This document shows positions 23,755-32,303 of a stretch of 64,000 nucleotides of DNA, in pieces. Position numbers and translations under genes: made by a program. This stretch comes from Streptomyces lincolnensis (GTDB lineage: Bacteria; Actinomycetota; Actinomycetes; Streptomycetales; Streptomycetaceae): contig NZ_JAIHON010000007.1 of the NCBI RefSeq assembly GCF_021173675.1, positions 124,001 through 188,000 of the forward strand, in the 5' to 3' direction. Below the pieces are notes generated by a model. It saw only the letters and a list, made by a program, of their open reading frames with translations, ran no database searches and had not been told where the DNA came from. Each line of letters starts with the position of its first letter. Positions within the stretch are counted from its first letter, which is position 1.

Positions 23755-24318
23755 TTATCCGTGTCCCACCGGCGTCGCCGTCTTCTTGCGGGCGCGGTAG
23801 GCGGCGGCCTTGATCTTGTTGCCGCAGGACTCCATGCCACACCACTGGCGCCGCATGCCCCGGGAGCGGTCGATGTAGACCCGGGTGCACTCGGGGTTGC
23901 CGCACTCCTTGATCAGGGGGACGTCCGGGCCGCTGAGCAGTTCGACCGCCTGTCGGGCGACGGTGGCCAGGGCCTGGTCGGGCGTCGCCTCGGTGAGGCG
24001 TCCGGCCGGGGTGAGCTGAGGCGTCACGGGGGTCTTGCGGGCGGCGGCGTTGACCACGTCGAGCGCGTCCGGGTCGAACTCCTCGCCGAGGCGTCGGTCG
24101 GTGACGAGCCGGTAGACGGCCTCGCGCACGCTGATCGCCTCGCGGACGTCGTCCTCCCCGCCCGGCGTGATCGTGTCCACGAGTCCGGACTCCAGGTACC
24201 AGGCGTTCAGCCGTTCCGGTGTCACGAACATCTCGAACCGGGTCGAGCGCCGGGCACGAAGAGTGGCCGCGAAGTCGAGGGCGGGATGCCCGCAGACGAA
24301 AACATGGTCAAGATTCAC
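23755..24318 (-). CDS. CGNR zinc finger (ABATE domain) protein
   Basis: About 187 residues from a GTG at 24318. The N-terminal ABATE region begins HVFVCGHPALDFAATLRAR and a central helical region follows. The C-terminal CGNR zinc finger has the metal ligands in KECGNPECTRVYID and RRQWCGMESCGNKIKAAAYRARKK. Such proteins are putative transcriptional regulators of stress or metabolite responses; DNA binding by the Cys-rich end is inferred from the family. The gene is alone on the minus strand. Confidence 0.9.
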   Translation of the reverse strand: MNLDHVFVCGHPALDFAATLRARRSTRFEMFVTPERLNAWYLESGLVDTITPGGEDDVREAISVREAVYRLVTDRRLGEEFDPDALDVVNAAARKTPVTPQLTPAGRLTEATPDQALATVARQAVELLSGPDVPLIKECGNPECTRVYIDRSRGMRRQWCGMESCGNKIKAAAYRARKKTATPVGHG

Positions 24319-24402
24319 ATCACCATCCTGACAGGTGACTGCCGGGGAACGCAAGGCTCGTCACCGTTCCAGGGAGTGCCGACGGCCGCGAGCGCCTCGC
24401 CG

Positions 24403-26015
24403 TCACAGGCGGAGTTCGCGGCCCTGCCGGCGTCGGCGCAGCCAGCGGTCGTGGCTGGCGACCACGATCGCACCCGGACCGGCACCCAGGGCCGCTTCCA
24501 GTTCGTCGCACAGGCGCGGTGAGAGGTGGTTGGTGGGTTCGTCGAGCAACAGCAGCTGCGGCGGACGGGCCACCAGGAGCGCCAGTGCGAGCCGGCGGCG
24601 CTGCCCCACGGACAGCTGTCCGACCGGTTTGTCCAGGTCCGCCTCGTGCATCAGACCGAGCGAGCCCAGCGGCACCTTCTCCGCCCGCTCCGGGTCCAGT
24701 GACAACGCGTAGGTGTCGCGGACCGTGCGGTCGGGCCGCTCGAAGGCGGTGTCCTGGGTGAGCAGCCCCACCGTCAGACCGGGCTGCCTGTGCACCTCGC
24801 CCTCGGCCGGGAGGTGTCCGGCGAGCACGGCGAGCAGCGTGGACTTGCCCGCCCCGTTGCCGCCCGTGACCAGCAGCCGGTCGGTCGCCGACACCTCCAG
24901 AGCGTCCAGCTCCAGCCGGCCGGGCACCCGTACGCCGCCCAGGGACACCAGGGGCCCCGGGCTCTCCGTCGCCCGTGCGGCGAGGTCCCCGGCGGCGAAC
25001 CGGAGCGGCCGGGGCGGTTCGGCGACCTGGGTGCGCTCCAGGTCCTCCAGCCGCCGGGTGGCGTTGCGGACCCGGCGGGAGATCTGGCTCTGCACCCGGC
25101 CCGCCCGGTGGCCGTAGCCCATCTTCTCGTTGTCGCGCGGCCCCGGTCCGGGGCGACCCGGCGCGCGGTGACCCCCGCGGAGTGGCGCAGCTCCTCCAGT
25201 TCCTCCTGCTCCTCGGCGTACCGCCGCTCCCAGCGCTCCCGTTCGGCGCGCTTCTCCGCGAGGTAGGCGGTGTAGTCGCCGCCGTGGCGGACCGGGCCGT
25301 CCACCGCCGGGTCGAGGTCGATCAGGTCGGTGCAGACGGCGTCGAGGAAGGCCCGGTCGTGGCCGGCGAGCACCACGGTCCCCGGCAGGGCGCGGAGCTG
25401 CTCCTCCAGGAAGGCGGCCGCGCCGTCGTCGAGGTGGTTGGTGGGCTCGTCCAGCAGCAGCGCCGGTGGCCGTCGGACGAGCAGCGCGGCCAGGGCCAGC
25501 CGGCCGCGCTGCCCGCCGGAGAGCGAACCGAGTGTGCGGTCGTGTCCGAAACCGCCGAGGCCCAGGCCCTCCAGCACCAGGACGGCACGGCGGTCGGCGT
25601 CCCAGGACTCGCGGTCCTGGGCGCGCTCCAGGCGCCTGCCGTAGGCGTCGAGGAGTTCCGGGTGGCCGGGGGCGTCCTCGGGGACACGGGCCAGTTCCGC
25701 GCCGAGCCGTTCCAGTTCGGCGAGGTCCGCCCGGGCCTCGTGCAGCGCGTCGTCCAGCACGGTGGCGATGGTCGCGTCCGCGTCGTACGGCAACTCCTGG
25801 TGCAGGAAGCCGAGTTCGGCGGGGCGCGTGACGTGTCCCGCGTCGGGTTCGTCCACGCCGGCGAGCACCCGCAGCAGGGTGGACTTGCCGACGCCGTTCT
25901 CCCCGATAAGGCCGATGCGGTGGCCGGGGGAGGCGGTCAGGGAGATGCCGTCGAGGACGCGGCGGCCGCCGAGGTCGCGGACGAGGTCGTGGGCGAGCAG
26001 AGCGGGCTGGGGCAC
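24403..26015 (-). pseudogene. ABC-F ATPase, frameshifted in the middle
   Basis: Two overlapping frames make one ABC-F protein of about 537 residues. The first half starts at 26015 with Walker A GENGVGKST, signature LSGGQRGR and Walker B LLLDEPTNHLDD. The second half lies in another frame with GGNGAGKST, LSVGQRRR and LLLLDEPTNHLS. The switch falls near VAPDRG, at the CCCC run 25141-25144; one extra G/C there restores DRGPRDNEKMG. Both halves are otherwise intact, so this is either a very recent mutation or a sequencing error. ABC-F proteins act on ribosomes and some protect against antibiotics. It lies 83 bases downstream of another ABC-F gene. Confidence 0.85.
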
Positions 26016-26098
26016 AGCTGTCCCTCACATGTGTGTGATCGGTGATCGGCCCGCCGGGAACACGGCCGCGGACACGGGCCACTGCACATGCCGGCGGC

Positions 26099-27733
26099 TC
26101 ACACCCCGAGGGCTCCCGTCTCCGTGAGTGTTCCGTCGGCCAGCCGCAGGCGGCGGCTCACCCCGATCTCGGCGAGGAACCGCTCGTCGTGGCTGACCAC
26201 CATGAAGGCGCCCTGGTAGGAGTTGAGCGCATCCTCCAGCCGGCCCACGCCGACCAGGTCGAGGTTGTTGGTCGGCTCGTCCAGCAGGAGCAGGTGGGGG
26301 GCGGGTTCGGCGCACAGGACGCAGGCCAGGGTGGCGCGCAGCCGTTCACCGCCGGAGAGGACGCCGGCCGGCAGGTGCGCCCGCGGGCCACGGAAGAGGA
26401 AGCGGGCGAGCAGGTTCATGCGCTCCGCCTCGGGCCGTTCGGGGGCGAAGGCGGCGAAGTTCTCCGCCACGGTCCGATCCAGGTCCAGCAGGTCCAGGCG
26501 CTGCGAGAGATAGGCGATCCGGCCGTCGTTGCGTTTGATCTCCCCGCCGTCGGGGGCGAGTTCGCCGGTGACCAGACGCATCAGGGTGGTCTTTCCGGCG
26601 CCGTTGGGCCCGGTCAGGGCGATGCGCTCGGGGCCCCGGACACTGAAGTCCACGCCGCCTTCGGCGAACACGGGCCGGTCTCCGAGGCGGACCTGCATGC
26701 CCTCGCCGAGGAAGAGGGTGCGTCCGGCGGGCACCTGGGTGTCGGGCAGGTCCACGGTGAGGCGCTGCTCGTCGCGCAGGGCGCGTCCGGCCTCGTCCAG
26801 GCGGGCCTTGGCCTCGCCGACCCGGGAGGCGTGCATCTGGCCGGCCCGGCCCGCGGACTCCTGGGCGCCGCGCTTCATGGTGCCGGCGAAGATCCTGGGC
26901 AGGCCGGCGTTCTTGAGGTTCTTGGCGGCATTGCTCGCCCGGCGCTCGGCGCGCTCGCGGGCCTGCTGCAACTCGCGCTTCTCCCGCTTCAGTTCCTGTT
27001 CGGCGTTGCGGACGTTCTTCTCGGCGACCTCCTGCTCCGCGCGCACGGCCTCCTCGTACGCGGTGAAGGTGCCGCCGTACAGGCGCAGTTCGTCGCGGCC
27101 GAGTTCGGCGATGCGTTCCATGCGGTCGAGCAGCGCGCGGTCGTGGCTGACCAGCAGCAGACAGCCGTTGAAGTCGGACAGCACGTCGTAGAGCTTGTGG
27201 CGGGCGTCGAGGTCGAGGTTGTTGGTCGGCTCGTCCAGCAGCAGGACGTCGGGGCGCCTGAGGAGTTGGGCGGCGAGGCCGAGCGAGACGACCTGGCCGC
27301 CGCTGAGTGTGTCCAGGCGGCGGTCCAGGGCGAGGCCGGCCAGGCCCAGGCGGTCGAGCTGGGCGCGGGTGCGCTCCTCGATGTCCCAGTCGTCGCCGAT
27401 GACGGTGAAGTGCTCCTCGGAGACGTCCCCGGACTCCACGGCGTCCAGGGCGCGGACCACCGCGGCGATGCCGAGGACTTCGGCGACCGTGAGGTCACCG
27501 GTCAGGGGCAGGTTCTGCGGGAGGTGGCCGAGAGTACCGCCGACGGTCACCGAGCCGGTGGCGGGCTTGAGTTCACCGGCGATCAGTTTGAGCAGGGTGC
27601 TCTTGCCGGAGCCGTTGGGGGCGACCAGACCGGTGCGGCCGCCGGCCACGGAGAACGACAGGTCGTGGAAGACAGGGGTGTCGTCCGGCCAGGCGAAGGA
27701 GAGGTTCGAGCAGACGATGGCGGCGTCGGACAT
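26099..27733 (-). CDS. ABC-F family ATPase, ribosome-associated
   Basis: A 544-residue ABC-F protein from the ATG at 27733 (GAGG upstream). Domain 1 has APNGSGKST, LSGGQVVSLG and LLLDEPTNNLD. A charged linker rich in EKNVRNAEQELKREKR-type helices joins domain 2 with GPNGAGKTT, LSGGERLRA and LLLLDEPTNNLD. No membrane segments are present, so it is not a transporter; ABC-F proteins bind the ribosomal E site and aid translation or confer antibiotic tolerance. An in-frame ATG at 27817 with GAGGAG upstream could add 28 residues. A short leader reading frame lies further upstream. Confidence 0.92.
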   Translation of the reverse strand: MSDAAIVCSNLSFAWPDDTPVFHDLSFSVAGGRTGLVAPNGSGKSTLLKLIAGELKPATGSVTVGGTLGHLPQNLPLTGDLTVAEVLGIAAVVRALDAVESGDVSEEHFTVIGDDWDIEERTRAQLDRLGLAGLALDRRLDTLSGGQVVSLGLAAQLLRRPDVLLLDEPTNNLDLDARHKLYDVLSDFNGCLLLVSHDRALLDRMERIAELGRDELRLYGGTFTAYEEAVRAEQEVAEKNVRNAEQELKREKRELQQARERAERRASNAAKNLKNAGLPRIFAGTMKRGAQESAGRAGQMHASRVGEAKARLDEAGRALRDEQRLTVDLPDTQVPAGRTLFLGEGMQVRLGDRPVFAEGGVDFSVRGPERIALTGPNGAGKTTLMRLVTGELAPDGGEIKRNDGRIAYLSQRLDLLDLDRTVAENFAAFAPERPEAERMNLLARFLFRGPRAHLPAGVLSGGERLRATLACVLCAEPAPHLLLLDEPTNNLDLVGVGRLEDALNSYQGAFMVVSHDERFLAEIGVSRRLRLADGTLTETGALGV

Positions 27734-27861
27734 GGAGATGACCTCGAGAAGGCGGTGGGCGGACAGCGTCCCGCCCTGGACTGACATGGGCAAAGGGGTA
27801 CGACGAACCGGCCACATCGGCGGCGCTCCTCGGCGCGTCCGGTGGCCGTCAGATCCGGATC

Positions 27862-27930
27862 TCACCCGGAGATGTCGTCGTCACCCACCACGTCTGTGTC
27901 TCCTCGATACACGAACAACGTCGCCGACAT
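27862..27930 (-). CDS. Candidate 22-residue leader peptide upstream of the ABC-F gene
   Basis: ATG at 27930 to TGA at 27862-27864 encodes a 22-residue peptide starting MSATLFVYRG. It is followed at once by the 12-bp palindrome AGATCCGGATCT (27850-27861) and then by two possible ABC-F starts. This is the layout of ribosome-mediated attenuators described for several ABC-F resistance genes. No ribosome site precedes the ATG. The rest of the 27734-28066 gap holds a 10-bp tandem duplication GCCACGTGTG (around 27949-27968) and the half-sites listed at 28007. Confidence 0.4.
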   Translation of the reverse strand: MSATLFVYRGDTDVVGDDDISG

Positions 27931-28006
27931 CCTAACAACCACCCCGCTTGCCACGTGTGGCCACGTGTGACGGACGGTCGACCGCGACGATCCGACTTGC
28001 CCACCA

Positions 28007-28041
28007 GGAAAGTCAAAGGTAACTTTCCTCCTGGGAAAGTC
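28007..28041. promoter_or_regulatory. Three alternating half-sites before the winged-helix/ABC operon
   Basis: GGAAAGTC (28007-28014), AACTTTCC (28021-28028) and GGAAAGTC (28034-28041) are spaced evenly, forming two overlapping inverted repeats about 25 bases before the first start. They are the natural operator for the winged-helix regulator encoded second in this operon. Confidence 0.55.
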
Positions 28042-28066
28042 GAACGCGGACGGGAGAGCGAGAGTC

Positions 28067-28573
28067 ATGAGTACGCCGGTCGACGCCGAACAGGCATGGA
28101 AAGATCTCCAGCGCATCCGCGTGCCCCAGGAGCGGGTCTACGACGAGTTCGAGCGCACCGCGTCCGGCGGACGCGGCACGGCCTACGGCACGGCCGCGCT
28201 CATGTGGGTGTTCCTGACCGGCGTGGGCATGGACCCGCCCTGGTGGGGCGTCGGGCTGTTCATGACCGTCTACGTCGGCCTGTTGGGCGCGCTGTGCGTG
28301 AGGAACGGCCGCAGGACCCGGATGCAACTGCACCGCTCCCGCTGCACCGGGCGTATGTGGGCCGCGTTCGGTGCGGTGGCGGTCCTGGTCGGCGGGACGA
28401 TCGTGCTGGCCGACCACCTGACCGAGTCACTGGCGCCGGTCTGCGCCGGCCCGGTCCAGGCCACGGCCGCGGTGGCCGTGTACCTGCTCTCCCTCGGTCC
28501 GGCCAACCGCTGGGCGGCGGACTCGGTGCGTAGCGGCGGCGAACCGGCGGTCGACGAGGCGACGGGTCGATGA
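28067..28573 (+). CDS. Small membrane protein of a regulator/ABC operon
   Basis: A 168-residue protein with GGGAGAG before the ATG. After a charged 40-residue N-terminus come four hydrophobic segments (AALMWVFLTGVGM, VGLFMTVYVGLLGALCV, MWAAFGAVAVLVGGTIVLA, AAVAVYLLSLGPANRW). I do not recognise a named family. It is the first gene of an operon followed by a winged-helix regulator (ATGA overlap) and an ABC-2 type transporter; it may act as a sensor or accessory subunit. Confidence 0.8.
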   Translation: MSTPVDAEQAWKDLQRIRVPQERVYDEFERTASGGRGTAYGTAALMWVFLTGVGMDPPWWGVGLFMTVYVGLLGALCVRNGRRTRMQLHRSRCTGRMWAAFGAVAVLVGGTIVLADHLTESLAPVCAGPVQATAAVAVYLLSLGPANRWAADSVRSGGEPAVDEATGR

Positions 28574-28920
28574 GCACCCCCGCCGGGTTCGACGAGCTGA
28601 TCCATCCCGCCACCCGGCTGTCGGTGGTCGCGCTGCTCGCCGCGACGGAGTGGGCGGACTTCGCGTTCGTCCGGGACAGCCTCTCGCTCAGCGACTCCGC
28701 GCTCTCCAAGCAGCTGCACACCCTGGAGGAGGCCGGATACCTGGAGCTCCACAAGGAGGGCGGCGGCCGCACCCGCCGCACCAGGGTGCGGCTGACGGAC
28801 CGCGGCCGCACCGCCTTCGAGGGGCACGTCGCGGCGCTCCGGGCGATCGTGGAGGGCGCCGGCCGCCCGGCGGACGACACACCGTCGGAACGGCGACACC
28901 ACTCGGGGGCAGGCCGATGA
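28570..28920 (+). CDS. Winged-helix transcriptional regulator
   Basis: A 116-residue single-domain winged helix of the MarR/HTH_34 type: IHPATRLSVVALLAATEWADFAFVRDSL is helix 1-2, LSDSALSKQLHTLEEAGYLELHKEGGGRTRRTRVRLT the recognition helix and wing. It overlaps the genes on both sides by ATGA junctions. Its likely operator is the repeated GGAAAGTC/AACTTTCC block at 28007-28041, giving self-regulation of the whole operon. Confidence 0.9.
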   Translation: MSTPAGFDELIHPATRLSVVALLAATEWADFAFVRDSLSLSDSALSKQLHTLEEAGYLELHKEGGGRTRRTRVRLTDRGRTAFEGHVAALRAIVEGAGRPADDTPSERRHHSGAGR

Positions 28921-29822
28921 CACCGAGGGACACCCTGCCGGTCGTCCGCGCGCGCGACGTGACGATGACGTACGGCGACATCGACGTCCTGCACGGCGTC
29001 GACCTGGACATCCACCACGGCGAGGTCTTCGCGCTGCTCGGCCCCAACGGTGCCGGGAAGACCACCACCGTCGAGATCCTGGAGGGCTTCCGGCGGCGCT
29101 CCGCCGGCGAGGTGAGCGTCCTCGGCACGGACCCGGAGCGCGGCGACGACGCCTGGCGGGGCCGGATCGGACTGGTCCTGCAGTCCTGGCGCGACCACCG
29201 CCGCTGGCAGGTCGGCGAACTGCTGACCCACTTCGCGACGTACTACGTCGACCCGCGCGACCCGGCCGGACTGCTGGATCTGGTCGGCCTCACCGACCAG
29301 GCCGCCCAGCGGGTGGACCGGCTCTCCGGCGGTCAGCGTCGACGGCTGGACGTCGCGCTCGGCATCGTCGGCCGCCCCGAACTCCTCTTCCTGGACGAGC
29401 CGACCACCGGCTTCGACCCGGAGGCCCGGCACGACTTCCACGTCCTGGTCGAACGACTGGCCCGCGACGAGGGCGTCACCGTCCTGCTCACCACCCACGA
29501 CCTGGTGGAGGCCGAGCGGCTCGCCGACCGGATCGCCATGCTGGTCGGCGGCCGGATCCGGGCCTGCGGCACACCCGCGGAACTGGCCCGGCGGGCCGCC
29601 GCCCGGGCCGAGGTCCGCTGGACCGCCGACGACGGGACGCCCCGGCGCGAACGGACCGAGGACCCCTCCCGGCTGGTCTGGGAACTCCACCGGCTCGCGG
29701 ACTCCCCGATCCCCGACCTGGAGGTGCGCCGCCCGACGCTGGAGGACACCTACCTGCACATGGTGAACCAGGAGGCCGCCGGAGCCGACGGGGCCGCGCA
29801 CGAGGAGGTGCCGGCCGCATGA
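28917..29822 (+). CDS. ABC transporter ATP-binding protein
   Basis: A 301-residue ATPase starting at the ATG overlapping the regulator stop. Walker A is GPNGAGKTT, signature LSGGQRRRLD, Walker B LLFLDEPTTGFDP, and the switch His is in LLTTHDLVEAERLAD. The C-terminal extension (about 225-300) is like that of drug or antibiotic exporters of the DrrA type. It pairs with the ABC-2 permease that starts inside its stop region. The exported compound is unknown. Confidence 0.93.
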   Translation: MTPRDTLPVVRARDVTMTYGDIDVLHGVDLDIHHGEVFALLGPNGAGKTTTVEILEGFRRRSAGEVSVLGTDPERGDDAWRGRIGLVLQSWRDHRRWQVGELLTHFATYYVDPRDPAGLLDLVGLTDQAAQRVDRLSGGQRRRLDVALGIVGRPELLFLDEPTTGFDPEARHDFHVLVERLARDEGVTVLLTTHDLVEAERLADRIAMLVGGRIRACGTPAELARRAAARAEVRWTADDGTPRRERTEDPSRLVWELHRLADSPIPDLEVRRPTLEDTYLHMVNQEAAGADGAAHEEVPAA

Positions 29823-30685
29823 GGGGGACACCCATGACGAACACCTGGCGGGCCGGGCTCCAGCGCGGCGGCATCGAACTGCGGCACCTGCTGCGCAACG
29901 GCAAGGAGATGTCCGGCCATCTGACCAACGTGGTCGTCGTGCTGGTCGTCGTCGCCTACGTCGGCGACGACGTGCCCGGCACCCGGACCCCGATGGCCCA
30001 CCTGATGATCGCGGGCTTCGCCGCCTACCTGCTGTTCCAGGTCGGGCTGATCAACCTCCCGCAGATCCTCGTCACCGAGCGGGAGGAGGGCACCCTGCTG
30101 CGGCTGCGCGCCACACCCGGCGGGATACCGGCCTACCTCGTCGCCAAGTGCCTGCTGGTGGTCGCCATGGCGTTCGGCACCCTGGCCCTGCTCCTGGCGG
30201 CCGCGGCGCTGCTGGTGGACGGGCCCCTGCCGCACGGTCCGGGCGGCTGGCTGACACTGCTGTGGGTCACCACGCTCGGGCTGCTCGCCGTCGTACCGCT
30301 CGGCGCGGCCGTGGGCGCCGTGCTGCCCAATCCCCGCGAGGCGCTGGCGTTGATCATGCTGCCGGTGATGGGGCTGCTGTTCATCTCCGGGACGGTGTTC
30401 CCGTTCACCTCGCTGCCCGTGCCGGTCCAGCAGGTGGCCGCGGTCTTCCCGCTCAAGTGGATGGCGCAGGGTCTGCGTTCGGCGCTGCTCCCGGACGCGG
30501 CACGGACCGCCGAGGCGGCCGGCGCCTGGGAACTGCCCCTGGTGGCCCTGGTCCTGACGGCCTGGGCGGTCCTCGGCTTCCTCCTCGCGGTGCCCCTGCT
30601 CCGTCGATCCGCCCGCCGCGAGTCCGGCTCCCGCCTGGCCGCACGCCACCGCAAGGCGGAACAGAGCGGCGCGCTGCCCGGGTGA
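29819..30685 (+). CDS. ABC-2 type transporter permease
   Basis: A 288-residue membrane protein; the start at 29819 overlaps the ATPase stop, and ATG 29834 is an alternative. About six helices are visible, including VVVVLVVVAYVG, LMIAGFAAYLLFQVGLI, LLVVAMAFGTLALLLAAAALL and LALIMLPVMGLLFISGTVFPF. The segment EREEGTLLRLRATP is the typical cytoplasmic coupling region of DrrB-type permeases. With the upstream ATPase it forms a complete exporter. Confidence 0.92.
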   Translation: MRGTPMTNTWRAGLQRGGIELRHLLRNGKEMSGHLTNVVVVLVVVAYVGDDVPGTRTPMAHLMIAGFAAYLLFQVGLINLPQILVTEREEGTLLRLRATPGGIPAYLVAKCLLVVAMAFGTLALLLAAAALLVDGPLPHGPGGWLTLLWVTTLGLLAVVPLGAAVGAVLPNPREALALIMLPVMGLLFISGTVFPFTSLPVPVQQVAAVFPLKWMAQGLRSALLPDAARTAEAAGAWELPLVALVLTAWAVLGFLLAVPLLRRSARRESGSRLAARHRKAEQSGALPG

Positions 30686-30726
30686 CGGGTCCGGCGGACC
30701 TGGCCGCCGACAGCGGGAGGGGACGC

Positions 30727-30771
30727 GACCGGGGGCCTGTCCGGCAGGTCTTGCCGGACAGGCCCCCGGTC
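30727..30771. terminator. Strong bidirectional hairpin terminator
   Basis: A perfect 20-bp stem (30727-30746 with 30752-30771; the arm includes GGGGGCCTGTCCGGCA) around a 5-base loop sits midway between the permease and the convergent DUF1062 gene. It is the strongest hairpin seen in the window and can serve both genes. Confidence 0.85.
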
Positions 30772-30782
30772 CCACCAAGGGC

Positions 30783-31331
30783 TCAGCGCTTGAGCGTGAA
30801 GGTGAAGTCGCCGGAGAGTCTGCCGGTCAGCCGGACCGCCGAAACGAGCTTCCCCTCCCTGATCAACCGGTCGACGGCGGCCCGTGACAGACCGCACCCC
30901 TCCGCGACCACGCGCACCGGCCGGACCGGAATCCGCGCCGCGAAGCGGACCCGGACGTCGATCACCTCGCGGTCGAGATGGCCCGTTCCGCCGGTGTCGA
31001 GGCGCCAGGCGCCGTCCCAGTCGAGGGCGATGCGATTACGACGCCGTACCACCGGATCCTGGAGCAGTTCCGCCGCCAGGCCGGGGTCGTTGGCGTGCAG
31101 CCGATCCAGCAGCCCGGGTCGTACGGACCGCACGTTCATCCGCTCCAGGACCGTGAGCTTCGTTGTCGTCCCGCAGCCGGTGCAGAGCGCGAGGAGCCAG
31201 ACGTCGAGGAGCTTGTGGTTCGCGTTGACACGGAATTTTCCGTCGGTCCGGAAGCGCCCGGACGCGCACGCGTGGCAACGCCGGAGAACGAGCGGCAGGC
31301 AGGTGGGCATGACCACCCAGTTTTCGAGCAC
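30783..31331 (-). CDS. DUF1062 domain-containing protein
   Basis: A 182-residue protein. The N-terminal half has two CxxC pairs, RRCHACASGRF and LCTGCGTTTKL, which suggest a zinc site, with the conserved stretch KFRVNANHKLLDVWLL between them. The C-terminal half has VRFAARIPVRPVRVVAEGCGLSRAAVDRLIREGKL, which reads like a small helix-turn-helix. The family function is unknown; nucleic-acid binding is possible. The start is taken as GTG at 31331, as in related proteins; an ATG at 31310 is possible. Confidence 0.85.
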   Translation of the reverse strand: MLENWVVMPTCLPLVLRRCHACASGRFRTDGKFRVNANHKLLDVWLLALCTGCGTTTKLTVLERMNVRSVRPGLLDRLHANDPGLAAELLQDPVVRRRNRIALDWDGAWRLDTGGTGHLDREVIDVRVRFAARIPVRPVRVVAEGCGLSRAAVDRLIREGKLVSAVRLTGRLSGDFTFTLKR

Positions 31332-31622
31332 AGAAGTACACCGGTTTCAGTGAGAAGTCCGCAGCAAAAAGCAGCGCGGCGCACACGTGCGACGCGCGAC
31401 GAGTCAGCTCTCGGGAGGTCTCACACGGTGTACAACGGCACGTCCTTTCCTGGACGACTCGGTTCGGCCACACGGTAAGGGCGGCCGGCGGCGCTGTTCC
31501 ACTCGTTTTCGAGCGCCTCGTGGGAAGCCGCGCGTACGGGATGTCGAGACCGGCGGGGCGGCTCCGTCCCAGGGGCAGACGCGGCCGGCGTGGCCGCACC
31601 GTCACGTACCGGAAGGACAGCC
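31332..31622. other. Intergenic region without recognised gene
   Basis: This 291-base gap separates the divergent DUF1062 and deazaflavin-type reductase genes. It must contain both promoters. I found no convincing protein, RNA structure or repeat; short open frames here are Arg/Pro-rich and look like chance. Confidence 0.5.
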
Positions 31623-32081
31623 GCCATGGCCATCGCCGAGGACCTCGACCGCGCCACCGACTCGCAGTGGGACTGGGTCGCCGAGCACACCCGCACGTAC
31701 CTGGCCTCGGGCGGCACCGAAGGTCATGAGAACAACGGCGTACACACCCTCGTGCTCGCCACGACCGGACGCCGGACCGGCACACCGCGCCGCACCTGCC
31801 TGATCTACGGCACCTCGGGCGCCGAGTACGTCGTGGTCGCCTCCAAGGGCGGTGCCGACAAGGACCCGGCGTGGTTCATGAACCTTGAGGCCGACCCCGA
31901 TGTCGGGGTGCAGGTCGGCACCCGCCGGTTCACCGCCCGCGCCCGCGTCGCCACCCCGGCCGAACGCGCGTCCCTGTGGGCTCGGATGGTGGGCATCTTC
32001 CCGCTCTACGACGACTACGCGCGCCAGACCGACCGCGAGATCCCGGTCGTCCTGCTCACCCCGCTGGACGGCCCCCACTGA
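31623..32081 (+). CDS. Nitroreductase/deazaflavin-dependent oxidoreductase (DUF385, Ddn-like)
   Basis: A 152-residue split-barrel protein from the ATG at 31623 (GGAAGGAC upstream). Typical motifs: NNGVHTLVLATTGRRTGTPRRTCLIY, VVVASKGGADKDPAWFMNLEADPDVGVQVG, and ARMVGIFPLYDDYARQTDREIPVVLL, each recognised as part of the family consensus. Ddn-like proteins use the deazaflavin cofactor F420 to reduce quinones and nitro compounds. The gene is single; a hairpin follows it. Confidence 0.9.
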   Translation, partial: AMAIAEDLDRATDSQWDWVAEHTRTYLASGGTEGHENNGVHTLVLATTGRRTGTPRRTCLIYGTSGAEYVVVASKGGADKDPAWFMNLEADPDVGVQVGTRRFTARARVATPAERASLWARMVGIFPLYDDYARQTDREIPVVLLTPLDGPH

Positions 32082-32156
32082 GCGGGTCCGCCGCGGATCG
32101 GCGGCTGCCCCACGACCGACGCCGTCGAGCGAGGAGATCCGCGGCACGCAGCGCAC

Positions 32157-32198
32157 GCCCCGAGCCGGCGGCGGCCGTCGTGGCCGTCGGCTCGGGGC
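32157..32198. terminator. Hairpin after the deazaflavin reductase gene
   Basis: GCCCCGAGCC (32157-32166) pairs perfectly with GGCTCGGGGC (32189-32198), with a GC-rich loop that can fold further. It lies about 75 bases after the stop. Confidence 0.5.
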
Positions 32199-32267
32199 GG
32201 CGGTCGGGGAGCGCGAATCTCACGCCCGCCGTGGTGAAGGGCGAGTGGGGGAAGCAGGCCATATCTG

Positions 32268-32297
32268 TTTGCTTGCGCCAGTAAGCATGTCTACACT
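32268..32297 (+). promoter_or_regulatory. MarR promoter with internal operator
   Basis: TTGCTT (32269-32274), 17 bases, TACACT (32292-32297) is a good sigma-70-type promoter. The dyad TGCTTGC-GCCA-GTAAGCA lies inside it. The ten bases TTTGCTTGCG (32268-32277) recur in reverse at 35245-35254 before the MFS gene. The ATG of marR is seven bases after the -10, so the message is probably leaderless. Confidence 0.65.
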
Positions 32298-32303
32298 CGC
32301 GCC

